Shown piece after piece: positions 20,150 through 31,908 of a stretch of 64,000 nt of DNA. Source of the DNA: Thereva unica (Eukaryota > Arthropoda > Insecta > Diptera > Therevidae); assembly GCA_949987705.1 (NCBI GenBank), contig OX465281.1, forward strand, positions 165,306,393 to 165,370,392. The letters run 5' to 3'. The position numbers and the translations under genes were made by a program. The notes under the pieces were generated by a model that worked only from the letters and a program-made list of their open reading frames with translations, had not been told where the DNA came from and searched no databases. Positions within the stretch are counted from its first letter, which is position 1. The number at the start of each line of letters is the position of its first letter.

Positions 20150-22175
20150 ATGAATCGGTATATTGCTTATTGTATTCTACTTATCATACCCTTCAATTTG
20201 ATACCCATGTTGAGGGGGTTGTGAAGAAAGTGGTAATCCGGCCTCTTTAGACGGCCGCCATGGATCTAAAGATATATTTTGTATACTACATTGCTTATTG
20301 TATTCTACTTATTATACCCTTTCATTTGATACCCATGTTGAGGTGGTTGTGAAGAAAGTGGTAATTCGGCCTCTTGAGACGGCCGCCATGGATCTAAAGA
20401 TATATTTTGTATACTACATTGCTTATTGTATTCTACTTATCATACCCTTTCATTCGATACCCATGTCGAGGTGCTTGTGAAGAAAGTGGTACCCCGCCCT
20501 CTTGAGACGGCCGCCATGGATCTAAAGATATATTTTGTATACTACATTGCTTATTGTATTGTACTTAACATACCCTTTCATTTGATACCCATGTTGAGGT
20601 GGTTGTAAAGAAAATGGTAATCCGGCCTCTTGAAACGGCCGCCATGGATCTAAAGATATATTTTGTATACTACATTGCTTATTGTATTCTACTTATCATA
20701 CCCTTTCATTTGATACCCATGTCGAGGTGGTTGTGAAGAAAGTGGTACCCCGCCCTCTTGACACGGCCGCCATGGATCTATAGATATATTTTGTATACTA
20801 CATTGCTTATTGTATTCTACTTAACATACCCTTTCATTTGATACCCATGTTGAGGTGGTTGTGAAGAAAGTGGTAATCCGGCCTCTTGAGACGGCCGCCA
20901 TGGATTTAAAGATATATTTTGTATACTACATTGCTTATTGTATTCTACTTATCATACCCTTTCATTTGATACCCATGTCGAGGTGGTTGTGAAGAAAGTG
21001 GTACCCCGCCCTCTTGAGACGGCCGCCTTGGATCTAAAGATATATTTTGTATACTACATTGCTTATTATATTCTACTTAACATACCCTTTAATTTGATAC
21101 CCATGTTGAGGGGGTTGTGAAGAAAGTGGTAATCCGGCCTCTTTAGACGGCCGCCATGGATCTAAAGATATATTTTGTATACTACATTGCTTATTGTATT
21201 CTACTTATCATATCCTTTCATTTCATACCCATGTCGAGGTGGTTGTGAAGAAAGTGGTAATTCGGCCTCTTGAGACGGCCGCCATGGATCTAAAGATATA
21301 TTTTGTATACTAAATTGCTTATTGTATTCTACTTATCATACCCTTTCATTTGATACCCATGTCGAGGTGGTTGTGAAGAAAGTGGTACCCCGCCCTCTTG
21401 AGACGGCCGCCATGGATCTAAAGATATATTTTGTATACTACATTGCATATTGTATTCTACTTAACATACCCTTTCATTTGATACCCATGTAGAGGTGGTT
21501 GTGAAGAAAGTCGTAATCCGGCCTCTTGAGACGGCCGCCATGGATCTAAAGATATATTTTGTATACTACATTGCTTATTGTATTCTACTTATCATACCCT
21601 TTCATTTGATACCCATGTCGAGGTGGTTGTGAAGAAAATGGTACCCCGCCCTATTGTGACGGCCGCCATGGATTTAAAGATATATTTTGTATACTACATT
21701 GCTTATTGTATTGTACTTAACATACCCTTTCATTTGATACCCATGTTGAGGTGGTTGTGAAGAAAGTGGTAATCCGGCCTCTTGAGACGGCCGCCATGGA
21801 TCTAAAGATATATTTTGTATACTACATTGCTTATTGTATTCTACTTATCATACCCTTTCATTTGATACCCATGTCGAGGTGGTTGTGAAGAAAGTGGTAC
21901 CCCGCCCTCTTGAGACGGCCTCCATGGATCTAAAGATATATTTTGTATACATTGCTTATTGTATTGTACTTAACATACCCTTTCATTTGATACCCATGTT
22001 GAGGTGGTTGCGAAGAAAGTGGTAATCCGGCCTCTTGAGACGGCCGCCATGGATCTAAAGATATATTTTGTATACTACATTGCTTATTGTATTCTACTTA
22101 TCATACCCTTTCATTTGATACCCATGTCGAGGTGGTTGTGAAGAAAGTGGTAAACCGCCTTCTTGAGACGGCCGC
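20150..22175. repeat. 128-bp minisatellite, 16 units, arranged as 256-bp dimers
   Basis: The unit core ATTTGATACCCATGT recurs every 128 bp. Alternate units differ (GTAATCCGGCCTCT versus GTACCCCGCCCTCT), giving a 256-bp higher-order period over much of the array. One unit near 21940 is 3 bp short. Confidence 0.93.
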
Positions 22176-22187
22176 CATGGATCATTT

Positions 22188-22330
22188 TAGTTTCAATAGC
22201 GTCATGGCCTACCTATTGTTTGACAGCTGCGTAAATTTGAAATTTTCATTAAATGTAATGATTCAATTTAATGACAATTTTACATTTGTCAAACAATAGG
22301 TAGGCCATGAAGCTATTGAAACTAAAATGA
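22188..22330. repeat. hairpin with ~43-bp arms inside copy A
   Basis: CATTTTAGTTTCAATAGC at the left is matched by GCTATTGAAACTAAAATG at the right, continuing inward through GCCTACCTATTGTTTGACA and its complement. Two or three mismatches are present in about 43 bp; the loop is about 56 nt. The same hairpin is at about 23172-23325, 24688-24841, 56682-56832 and 58672-58822. Confidence 0.9.
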
Positions 22331-22519
22331 AGTGAAAATTCCTAAAATTACCATTTTTTTTTGATTTTGCAGCTGTTTTTTTGGTTAAAGGTATAAAAAA
22401 TAGCCTACGACCTATTCTCAGACCTACCAAATATACACAAAAAAATTCATGCAAATTGGTCAACACGTTTCGGAGGAGTACGGTAACAAACACTGTGACA
22501 CGAGATTTTTATATATATA

Positions 22520-23499
22520 CAAGCTGGGACCCGGTGCGCCTACGCTGCACCCATAAGTCAATAGTAAACAATAAAAACCATCCATTGACTTAATATTTTT
22601 CGAGATATGAATTTTACACAGATGAAATGCCTCAAAGAACATGGGTCTTGCGTCGGCCGCCATGAATCGGTATATTGAGTCTACTACATTGCTTATTGTA
22701 TTCTACTTATCATACCCTTTCATTTGATACCCATGTTGAGGGGATTGTGAAGAAAGTGGTAATCCGGCCTCTTTAGACGGCCGCCACGGATCTAAAGATA
22801 TATTTTGTATACTACATTGCTTATTGTATTCTACTTATCATACCCTTTCATTTGATACCCATGTCGAGGTGGTTGTGAAGAAAGTGGTACCCCGCCCTCT
22901 TGAGACGCCCGCCATGGATCTAAAGATATATTTTGTATACTACATTGCTTATTGTATTCTCCTTAACATACCCTTTCATTTGATACCCATGTTGAGGTGG
23001 TTGTGAAGAAAGTGGTAATCCGGCCTCTTGAGACGGCCGCCATGGATCTAAAGATATATTTTGTATACTACATTGCTTATTGTATTCTACTTATCATACC
23101 CTTTCATTTGATACCCATGTCGAGGTGGTTGTGAAGAAAGTGGTACACCGCCCTCTTGAGACGGCCGCCATGGATTATTTTAGTTTCAATAGCGTCATGG
23201 CCTACCTATTCTTTGACAGCTGCGTAAATTTGAAATTTTCATTAAATGTAATGATTCAATTTAATGACAATTTTACATTTGTCAAACAATAGGTAGGCCA
23301 TGAAGCTATTGAAACTAAAATGAACTGAAAATTCTTAAAATTACCATTTTTGTTTGGATTTTGCAGCTGTTTTTTTGGTTAAAGGTATAAAAAATAGCCT
23401 ACGACCTATTCTCAGACCTACCAAATATACACAAAAAATTTCATGCACATTGGTCAACCCGTTTCGGAGGAGTACGGTAACAAACACTGTGACACGAGA
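22520..23499 (-). mobile_element. Helitron/HINE-like copy B, 4-unit minisatellite
   Basis: Same ends and organisation as copy A, only 14 bp of AT sequence away. The 3' end reads CTTG in place of CTAG on the minus strand (CAAGCTGGG on plus at 22520). It has four 128-bp units, the hairpin and the same 5' part. Confidence 0.75.
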
Positions 23500-23525
23500 T
23501 TTTTATAGATATAGATATATATATA

Positions 23526-25017
23526 CTAGCTGGGACCCGGTGCGCCTACGCTGCACCCATAAGTCAATAGTAAACAATAAAAACCATCCATTGACTTAAT
23601 ATTTTTCGAGATATGAATTTTACACAGATGAAATGCCTCAAAGAACATGGGTCTTGCGTCGGCCGCCATGAATCGGTATATTGAGTCTACTACATTGCTT
23701 ATTGTATTCTACTTATCATACCCTTTCATTTGATACCCATGTTGAGGGGATTGTGCAGAAAGTGGTAATCCGGCCTCTTTAGACGGCCGCCATGGATCTA
23801 AAGATATATTTTGTATACTACATTGCTTATTGTATTCTACTTATCATACCCTTTCATTTGATACTCATGTCGAGGTGGTTGTGAAGAAAGTGGTACCCCG
23901 CCCTCTTGAGACGGCCGCCATGGATCTAAAGATATATTTTGTATACTACATTGCTTATTGTATTCTCCTTAACATACCCTTTCATTTGATACCCATGTTG
24001 AGGGGATTGTGAAGAAAGTGGTAATCCGGCCTCTTTAGACGGCCGCCATGGATCTAAAGATATATTTTGTATACTACATTGCTTATTGTATTCTACTTAT
24101 CATACCCTTTCATTTGATACTCATGTCGAGGTGGTTGTGAAGAAAGTGGTACCCCGCCCTCTTGAGACGGCCGCCATGGATCTAAAGATATATTTTGTAT
24201 ACTACATTGCTTATTGTATTCTACTTATCATACCCTTTCATTTGATACCCATGTTGAGGGGATTGTGAAGAAAGTGGTAATCCGGCCTCTTTAGACGGCC
24301 GCCATGGATCTAAAGATATATTTTGTATACTACATTACTTATTGTATTCTACTTATCATACCCTTTCATTTGATACTCATGTCGAGGTGGTTGTGAAGAA
24401 AGTGGTACCCCGCCCTCTTGAGACGGCCGCCATGGATCTAAAGATATATTTTGTATACTACATTGCTTATTGTATTCTCCTTAACATACCCTTTCATTTG
24501 ATACCCATGTTGAGGGGATTGTGAAGAAAGTGGTAATCCGGCCTCTTTAGACGGCCGCCATGGATCTAAAGATATATTTTGTATACTACATTGCTTATTG
24601 TATTCTACTTATCATACCCTTTCATTTGATACTCATGTCGAGGTGGTTGTGAAGAAAGTGGTACACCGCCCTCTTGAGACGGCCGCCATGGATCATTTTA
24701 GTTTCAATAGCGTCATGGCCTACCTATTGTTTGACAGCTGCGTAAATTTGAAATTTTCATTAAATGTAATGATTCAATTTAATGGCAATTTTACATTTGT
24801 CAAACAATATGTAGGCCATGAAGCTATTGAAACTAAAATGAAGTGAAAATTCCTAAAATTACCATTTTTGTTTGGATTGTGCAGCTGTTTTTTTGGTTAA
24901 AGGTATAAAAAATAGCCTACGACCTATTCTCAGACCTACCAAATATACACAAAAAATTTCATGCAAATTGGTCAACCCGTTTCGGAGGAGTACGGTAACA
25001 AACACTGTGACACGAGA
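23526..25017 (-). mobile_element. Helitron/HINE-like copy C, 8-unit minisatellite
   Basis: Same orientation and ends as copies A and B, separated from B by a short TA-rich spacer. It has eight 128-bp units in four nearly identical 256-bp dimers, showing recent homogenisation. Confidence 0.75.
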
Positions 25018-25174
<157 letters not shown>

Positions 25175-25448
25175 TGTGAAGCGATCCGAGAAAAGGGACT
25201 AACTGTCAAAAAAATCGATTTTCGGATTATGAGTGATTCTTAAGGTTTTGAATCTCCTCTTTAATTCTGTGCAATCAGAATTAATTTATTCCAATTACTT
25301 TCTGAGCAATAAATATTTACAAATGTGTCTTCAAAAGTGTTTAAAGTGGCAGCTCAGCGTTTTCGCTCTCCTCCGTCTTTCTTTCAATCGCTTCTCCTGT
25401 AAAGTTTTCTTTTTGGATAGTAGCTCCCTTTTCTCGGATCGCGTCACA
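25175..25448. mobile_element. 274-bp MITE with TGTGACGCG ends, copy 1
   Basis: It begins TGTGAAGCGATCCGAGAAAA and ends with the complement of TGTGACGCGATCCGAG, flanked by TATA on both sides (TA target). Terminal inverted repeats are about 26 bp. An inverted, near-identical copy of the same length is at 42153-42426. It has no transposase. Confidence 0.85.
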
Positions 25449-26100
25449 TATATAAAAAGAAACACGAAAGAAATTTCCTTATTTTCACTTATTACTTTAT
25501 TCTCTAACAAGGAAATTAAAATAAAAAAAGAACAATATAAATACAAAACCAAAGGAAATTTTCTACTTAACGTCAGATAGGGTATCACACGATGCAGAAC
25601 TTTCCTTTTTATTCCTTCAGTTCCTCCTTAAGGTTGATTCCACTTGTATTATTTCACTACTATACTTTTCACTCCTATATTTTTCCACACGCACTATTCA
25701 CTAGCAAACTAAAACCAAAAGAGGAGGCGACCGCTCCAGGGGCCCGAATTATATTGTTACTTGCCCACTATTTTAGGGACTTCCAGTTCGCCTCCCGAAT
25801 CGGTTTGGCCCGCTTGGATGCGGTAAAAAGTATTATTAATCAAATTAAATTTTCTTTCTCAAAATGCGCACTGGGTCCTGGGCATCCCACTTTCCACCCC
25901 CGGGAAAATTCTCGAGGCCGGACTTGCCTTAATTTTGAGTTTGAAAGTTGGGCTTGACAGGCCCCGGCCACATTTAGAGAAATCCCGGGGTGGGCAATTA
26001 TATTTAATTTAATTAACGTTGGAGCTGTGCAGATACGGTAGTTACCTGTGGAACTTGGAGTAACGACAAAAATTCCTGCTCGAGATTTTCGGAGGTTAGA
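25449..26100. other. unassigned sequence, GC-richer patch at 25730-26000
   Basis: A 121-codon ORF at 25592-25957 has no recognisable domain. The GC-rich patch (GGGGCCCG, CCCCGGGAAAATT, CCCGGGGTGGGC) stands out from the AT-rich surroundings but shows no LTR or TIR signature that I can support. Confidence 0.35.
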
Positions 26101-26445
26101 ATGGTTGAGAAGCTTTTCATCGCGTTTACACTTGACAAAACGTGCGCGAACAAGTAAGTTGAACTTAATTTAATTTAATTTAGTTGACGATTCCTCATCC
26201 TTTTCCCACTTCTTCCAGGGATTCCGATATCCGCTCGATAGGAGTCACCACCTCTGTCAAATGTGTATTTCCTCTCGGGTGCTTCTGATGGCTGGACCTG
26301 GAAGGAAAGTTTGTCAACAGTACCGTTGTTCAAAACATGTAGACGGCAAAAACAAGGTAATTCAAATATAATATTCAGTAAGTCATTCTAACTAATCCCA
26401 TTTTCTTTTAGGGCGAATACAGGACATACCAATTGGAATAAATAA
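26101..26445 (+). other. possible spliced exon fragment (weak)
   Basis: There are two donor/acceptor pairs of near-consensus form: CAAGTAAG at about 26152 with CTTCTTCCAGGG near 26212, and AAGGTAATTC at about 26355 with TTTCTTTTAGGG near 26403. An ATG at 26101 opens exon 1. Coding across the junctions is short and not recognised. It could be an exon remnant of a host gene or chance. Confidence 0.25.
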
Positions 26446-26625
26446 GGCTATGTTTAGGTCCTAAACAGTTAATGTGTCGGTACCGAAATGGTTCGGTCCA
26501 CTATGGTCCACCTGAAAATCACGACCCAAAGGACCGAAAATGATTCGGTCCCGTCCTCGTTTATGCGGGGTTTTTTTACCTTTTTTGGTACTTTGGACCG
26601 GTTCGGTCCTGAACATAAACGCGCT
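26446..26625. repeat. imperfect inverted repeat around GGTTCGGTCC motifs
   Basis: TATGTTTAGGTCCTAAAC near 26450 is roughly matched by the complement of GGTCCTGAACATAAACG near 26605-26620, with further inverted GGTTCGGTCC/GGACC blocks between. It may be a small palindromic element of about 170 bp. Confidence 0.45.
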
Positions 26626-27220
26626 GTTAGCACGCGCGGTATCGTGCAGGTACAAAAATCATAAACGTCGTTTAAACAAAAAAAAAAACGGCTCAATGGA
26701 ATTTTATGAAAATCTTTTCAGATCATAGTTTGGTTAATACTCTTCGAACGGCAGGTCAACTAAGTCGATATCTTTTATAGTTCGCGCGGTACCGCTTGAC
26801 CGAAAATTATAAAAATCTTTTCAGATTATATTGTCGCTAATACGCTTCGAACGGCGCCTCAAGTAAGTTAATACCTTTCGTGGTTCGGGCGATATCGTGC
26901 AGGTACAAAAATCACTTACGCCGCTTAAACAAAAAAAAAACGGCTCGACCGAATTTTATGAAAATCTTTTCAGATCATATTTCGGTTCTTCTTCTCTTCT
27001 TCTTTGATCCGTTAGCTGGCGGTCCGAGCGGGACGTCCCCGCAACGGATACGCTGCTGTCGGTGCCGCTGGGTCCCGAACTCTATTCACGATTCGCTTCC
27101 ATTCTTCTCGGTTTTTGGCGGTGTCTCGAGCCTCGGTAACTGATAATCGGTTAATACGCTTCAAACGACACGTCAACGAAGTCGATATCTTTTTTGGTTC
27201 GCGCGATATCGTGCAGGAAG
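26626..27220. repeat. degenerate tandem repeat, unit about 250 bp
   Basis: Blocks such as ATCGTGCAGGTACAAAAATC, AAAACGGCTC, GAAAATCTTTTCAGAT and TACGCTTCGAACGGC recur at about 26640, 26800-26890 and 26900-27220. The repeat is interrupted by an RTE 3' fragment. Confidence 0.65.
26997..27147 (-). mobile_element. 150-bp RTE-like LINE 3' end
   Basis: It matches 6575-6735 (end of the RTE ORF plus TTC-type tail) with few differences. The host repeat reads TTTCGGTTAATACGC across the insertion, and CGGTT is present on both sides, a likely 5-bp target-site duplication. It is extremely 5'-truncated. Confidence 0.85.
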
Positions 27221-27239
27221 AAATGACCACATACGTACG

Positions 27240-28339
27240 CACACATAGTTCCTCCCAATTTTTTGCTTAAAATACTCCTGGGACCTTGAAAGATGAAAAT
27301 ACTTCGAATATTTCGATTTCGTTTTTCGGACCGATTACAATAACTTCCTATACTGGGAAGTTAAAAAAAGCCAGTGGTTATTAATTTATTTGCCTTGTAC
27401 AAATGTTATTTGCCAAGTACAAATGTAGATATGTATTTGGTGTAAAGAACACAGCTTCGTTCGTAATGTTGTGGTGTTCATTGGTATCACTGAATGAAAT
27501 GTTAATGTGCCTTCACTAGTTTTGGATTTTGCAAAACGCTGTAGCTTATAATTTTCGTTATGATCCTCGTCATTAGTCAAAAATTCACAAGAAGTATGTG
27601 TCAACGATTCATTTGCCGTATACAGTTCGTACGGTGTCTGAATGGGATTAGCAATTCTTTGAAATCTATTCCTTGCCGCTAAACGTTTTATTGTTCCACC
27701 CAATCCTTCGCACGGTCCTTTGCCATATTATGTTGGAAAGAAGTGCCATTCAGCTTCTCATTCAGTTTTTGAAGTTATACTTCTTTAGGCGCGTTTTGAA
27801 AAATATTATGAGAGTGAATTTTGACGAATTCGCAACGCAACGCAACTTGAGCATATGGGCGAAGGGGTGGAGGCAATGGAGGGTAAGCATTTCAACTTCC
27901 ATTCTTCATACGCACTGGGATTATAAATATTCTGCACGGTATACAGCAAACGAAGGTAATGTAGAAGCGACGCCAGCTTCGAATACCGTAAAAAATGGGC
28001 GCCTGGTGACGTCACCCGTAATGCTGAAACAACAACAACAGCTTCGATTTTATATGGGAAGTGTCCCCCACGTGACATCAGCACTGAAATACCGTATACG
28101 GTATACAGTCTTTTACATTACCTTGTGTCTGAATACCGTGATTACTATGGGCATATGAAAACTCGCAGTCGATGCCGGTTCACGATGTCGATGGGTGAGG
28201 GGGTTTTTATGCTGAGGCTATGGAGGGAAATAAATTTCATGTTCGAGTCATCAGCTAAGGTTATGTTTGTTTTTTCGTGGCATTGGAAAGGAAGATTCGT
28301 AGTGTTTATTGTGTGCAGTTTGTGGGTGAGGGGTGGTAA
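27240..28339. other. unassigned sequence with blocks repeated near 29.2-29.35 kb
   Basis: Two blocks recur in the same order downstream: GCGAAGGGGTGGAGG-type near 27857 and 29230, and GGGCATATGAAAA...CGGTTCACGATGTC near 28149 and 29282. ORFs are short and lack recognisable motifs. A CAACAACAACA run lies near 28030. Confidence 0.45.
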
Positions 28340-28905
28340 TATTGTATTTTAACATTTTTTACTGCACGTGTATTACCGGTGATAAGTTGGTTAGTGTTCC
28401 GAGTGAATAAATTGAATGAAATTGATAAGGTGACCAGTTTTGTTTACATTCATGGTGTTTTTTTCGGGTTAATTTAGGGAAAAAATGTTGGATTTATGTA
28501 TGTGGTAAATGAAATTAAAAGTGAATTTAAAATGGTTAAAAATTATTACGGAATAGTTAATAAAACATAAGTGCAAGTACCACCACACAACATGAATAAC
28601 AAAAATTTTGAACTTTTTCCTACACATTTTTCTGCTTTAATATTTTTAAAAATTATTCTTCAACAAGCTTTAATCACTTTAAATTCACTTTTAACTCAAT
28701 AACCACACAAATTCAACATTTTTGCCCTAAAATAACTCGACAAAACCACAGCGAATGTAAACAAAATTGGTCACCTTCACAATTAAACCATTAAAACATA
28801 TTGGTTCACTAAATTTTTTGAAATTGTTTTAATTCAATCACTGAAACACTAATCACTGGTAATCCAGGTGCAGAAAAAAGTGATAAAATACAATATTTTT
28901 CAACT
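28340..28905. repeat. imperfect foldback, about 560 bp
   Basis: The left arm has TGTATTTTA, GTGATAAG...TTAGTG, GGTGACCAGTTTTGTTTACATTC. The right arm has the complements in reverse order: GAATGTAAACAAAATTGGTCACC near 28750, CACTAATCACTGGTAAT near 28850, and TAAAATACA near 28890. The arms are diverged, so it is old. Confidence 0.7.
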
Positions 28906-29027
28906 TTTTATTGAAAAAATGAACTAAAAAACTTGGCTCCACTATGTTATTACACGAGAAATGTCCTCCATTCAAGCAAATGTAGGATCGGCACCGGCTG
29001 CTTCCAGGCCTGTAGCTACGATGGGTT

Positions 29028-29222
29028 TGCTGGAGGCCCTATCAGAACCTCAAATATGCAGCGTACTGCAAATTTAAGACATGATATGAACATGCAGCAC
29101 GCTGCTTTGCTTGTCATTTTACCAGCCTGAGCCAATTGAAATACAGCGTGCTGCATTTTTATCTCATGCACTAATTTACTGCACGCTGCCAATTTTGATG
29201 TTCTGATACGGCCTGCGAACGA
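29028..29222. mobile_element. small palindromic TIR element with GCAGCGTGC subterminal repeats
   Basis: The terminus GCTGGAGGCCCTATCAGAAC is matched by the complement of GTTCTGATACGGCCTGCG at the right end. GCAGC-G-TGC motifs occur at least four times inside (near 29058, 29095, 29140, 29180). No coding capacity. Confidence 0.7.
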
Positions 29223-29383
29223 TATAGACGAAGGGGTGGAGGAGGGAAGCATTGCAACTCCAATCCAAGTTTATTATTATATGGGCATATGAAAATTCGT
29301 AGCGAAAGTCCGTTCACGATGTCCATGGGTGAGGAGGTTTTTACCCAGAGGCTATGGAGGGAAATCCTAGTTTTCAGCTAAAG

Positions 29384-29532
29384 CCGGCTCTAAACGATGC
29401 TATGAGCACTTTCCAACGTTGGACGTTTGATGGTAGAACGCATCGTGTGGCCGCTACTCGAACTACGAATGTCCAATGTCAAGCGTCCAACGATTGTTTA
29501 GACAGGTTCGGAGTGTTGTCACTCAAACGTTG
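29384..29532. mobile_element. possible 145-bp TIR element (weak)
   Basis: GGCTCTAAACGATGC near 29390 and AACGATTGTTTAGACAGG near 29498-29515 form an imperfect inverted pair with CCAACGTTGGACG-type motifs inside. Boundaries and target-site duplication are not clear. Confidence 0.4.
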
Positions 29533-30901
29533 GAAGCGTTGATGTTGTATTTGCCGATACATTAATGTCCTTAGTATGAAACTCTTCGTATCATATTTAA
29601 ATTGCCCTAACCCACTCAATTTAATTGAGTAACAACTAAAAGTAGAAGCTGGGGAAGTGAACAGAATTTGGAAGTGACGTTTATTTCAGTAGTGGCAAAG
29701 GAAGTAGAATGAATCTACCCAAGGTCGATGAACCCACAGGCGAGTTACGAGAGCATACCGGCAAAATGAGTCTACGCAACGCCTGGAATTCCTCATTGTG
29801 ACAGAGGACACAGACGATGTCCTTTTGGATTGCCGGAGATTACAGCTAAAGACACGGCTAACAGCAACGAACGTCTTAGACTATAATGGTACGATCGTTT
29901 GATCTACTGACTAAAGTTGAGGAGAAGCTAAATTCCTCAATCAGAAGCTAAGGCGGAAATGAACAAAAAACAAGTGAGTTGGGCTTAGAAGTACAAGTAG
30001 TATTATCAGGTAAATAAATGCTGATCCAGCTTTGCGACGCATATTAAGCTTAACATTCATTACGTTTTGGTAGAAAATTAGCCAGTCTTAAGAGAATTTC
30101 ATGAGGCATCTTAAGCCCATCTTAAGATAATTGTAATTAGGCCTAATGACCCAACTAGTTGGTGATTTTAGTTATGATTAGAATACGGTATAACCGAGAG
30201 CCTTGAGCGTGTCTGCATTATAATGCTTGCACCTTCCAACGCACGAAAATAGAAAGAGTCCAATAAAATATTTGTGTAGAAATTAAAAATTAGTCTTAAA
30301 ATCACGCCAAAGAAGTATAACTTCTAATGCATGTACATAAGTACACACACCCACAGTTTTTCTTTTTTTGTACTGGGCACTTGGGACTCTATTAATGTTG
30401 ATTAAATTAATTTAATAAATTGAATTAAATGTCTCTGAAATACGTGAACTGCAATAGTGTCGTGATGTAAACATTAAGATACTAAATTTTTATGTTATCA
30501 TCATCATCTCGATAATAAATCGCAAATGGTTACACTGTTGCTTGGTCGTTACTCGAATGTATTCCCTAAAAGGCATTTTGGATGTTGCATATTATTTATA
30601 CACAGTTAACAAGATCACTATACCGTTCTCATTAAATCCACCCATAGATAAATTAAAAACTTATCATTATGTCATATTTATTTTGTCCTATTGTTATGTC
30701 ATATTTATTTTTTATTTGTTACACTAATAATTTATAATTTTTTTTAATGTCTTATTTATTTTTAAACACAACAGCAACCGCCACGCTTAAACACAACAGC
30801 AACCCGTACCGCGCTTTTAACTTTATATATATTTTTATTATGTATCCGTAAGTGTCCATTCTGGATAAAAGTTAAATCAAGACTACTCAGCTCATTTTTA
30901 A
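29533..30901. other. unassigned sequence, mostly AT-rich
   Basis: No recognisable gene. Near 29790-29890 one frame reads TEDTDDVLLDCRRLQLKTRL, faintly like the C-terminal Cys region of I/R1-type LINE proteins, but too short to call. From 30480 the sequence is AT-rich with short duplicated phrases (AAACACAACAGCAACC). Confidence 0.35.
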
Positions 30902-31370
30902 CTAGCAAAAACCCGCGTGCGTTGCAACGCCTTTTAATAAATAAAAATAGGTGTGCACAGCCCGGGATAAAAAAGGTATAATGAAACAAAGAAAAAATTT
31001 GCAAAACATGATTTAGGATACATAAAAAAATTACCTACAAATTTTTTTAAAACTCGAGGTTCAGCACCATCTATCGGGAAAATTGTATACTACGTGTACA
31101 CCAGACACAAAGCCAATCATAATACGACTCGGGCACATAGATCTTAAAGTTCCCAGATAATTGGCACCCTCCTGTGCAGAACTTCCCCATGGCGACTTCA
31201 ATATTTTTTTCTCCAAAAATAGTTCTAAAAAATGTCACAAATTTTGCAAAATTGGTGCCCACTGTGCAGCCCGAAAATTCACAATTTGTCACCCCGAAAA
31301 AATCGAATAAAACACTTCGGCTTGAAACGAACATTGACAACATTATAAGACGACACTACTAATTTGATCC
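30902..31370 (-). mobile_element. Helitron 3' end fragment (GCGTTGCAACGC family)
   Basis: On the minus strand it ends in the palindrome GCGTTGCAACGC, then ACGCGGGTTTTTGCTAG followed by T, a Helitron-type CTAG end with a terminal hairpin. The same terminus is at 31559 (minus), 47141 (plus) and 53554 (plus). The 5' limit is not resolved. Confidence 0.6.
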
Positions 31371-31908
31371 TGAAAAGGGCAGTTGCTGCTTCCCGTTTTC
31401 GTGTTTCGTCGCTTCATGTTTAAGCAGCGGTCATACCGCCCGCACTGGCAATACAAAAATTCTCATATTATGGCCGTGTTCCGTAATAACACCCAGCATA
31501 CTGCCCAGCAACAAAGGGTAAAATCGGGCGTTATATACTGTATATATACGTATATATACTAGCATAAAACCCGCGTGCCTTGCAACGCCTTTAAATAAAA
31601 ACTGCTGAAATTTTGACAGTGCATCCCTATAATAACGTGGACATCCAATATAAAGCGTTTTTTGAAGTTCATCCCCTAAGGGGTTGAAATGCGGTTTATC
31701 CAAACCGCTTAAGTTATAGCGCTGAAATTTTGACAGGGCATCCCTATAATTTATTTATTTATTATTTTTATTTATTTATTATTCGTCTACAGAAAAAAAT
31801 CTTACAGACTACTAGCAAACAAATATAATACTTTAAATATCAACTACATAATATGTCAATTACAAGCAATTTTTATTTTCACCATATACATAAGTAATTA
31901 TGCGAAAT

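Larger units (their letters stand above)
20008..22505 (-). mobile_element. Helitron/HINE-like element copy A with 16-unit minisatellite
   Basis: On the minus strand it begins TCTCGTG (flanked by A) and ends GGGTCCCAGCTAG (flanked by T), as expected for Helitron 5'-TC and CTRR-3' ends with A/T target. It has no TIR. It contains a conserved 5' part, a hairpin at 22188-22330, and 16 copies of a 128-bp unit counted by eye. No coding sequence is present, so it is non-autonomous; helentron-associated elements (HINEs) commonly carry such minisatellites. Confidence 0.75.

Noticed and set aside
20150..22175. CRISPR-like array of regular repeats
   Set aside because: Repeats are contiguous 128-bp minisatellite units without unique spacers, in a eukaryotic Helitron context.
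20298..25000. Many ORFs of about 60 codons starting MYSTYHTLSFDTHVEVV in the 128-bp arrays
   Set aside because: The unit is 128 bp, not a multiple of three, so these are the same noncoding satellite read in frame for one and a half units; no start context or domain.
25592..25957. 121-codon ORF as a gene
   Set aside because: No domain, low-complexity start, and sits in unassigned repeat-like sequence.
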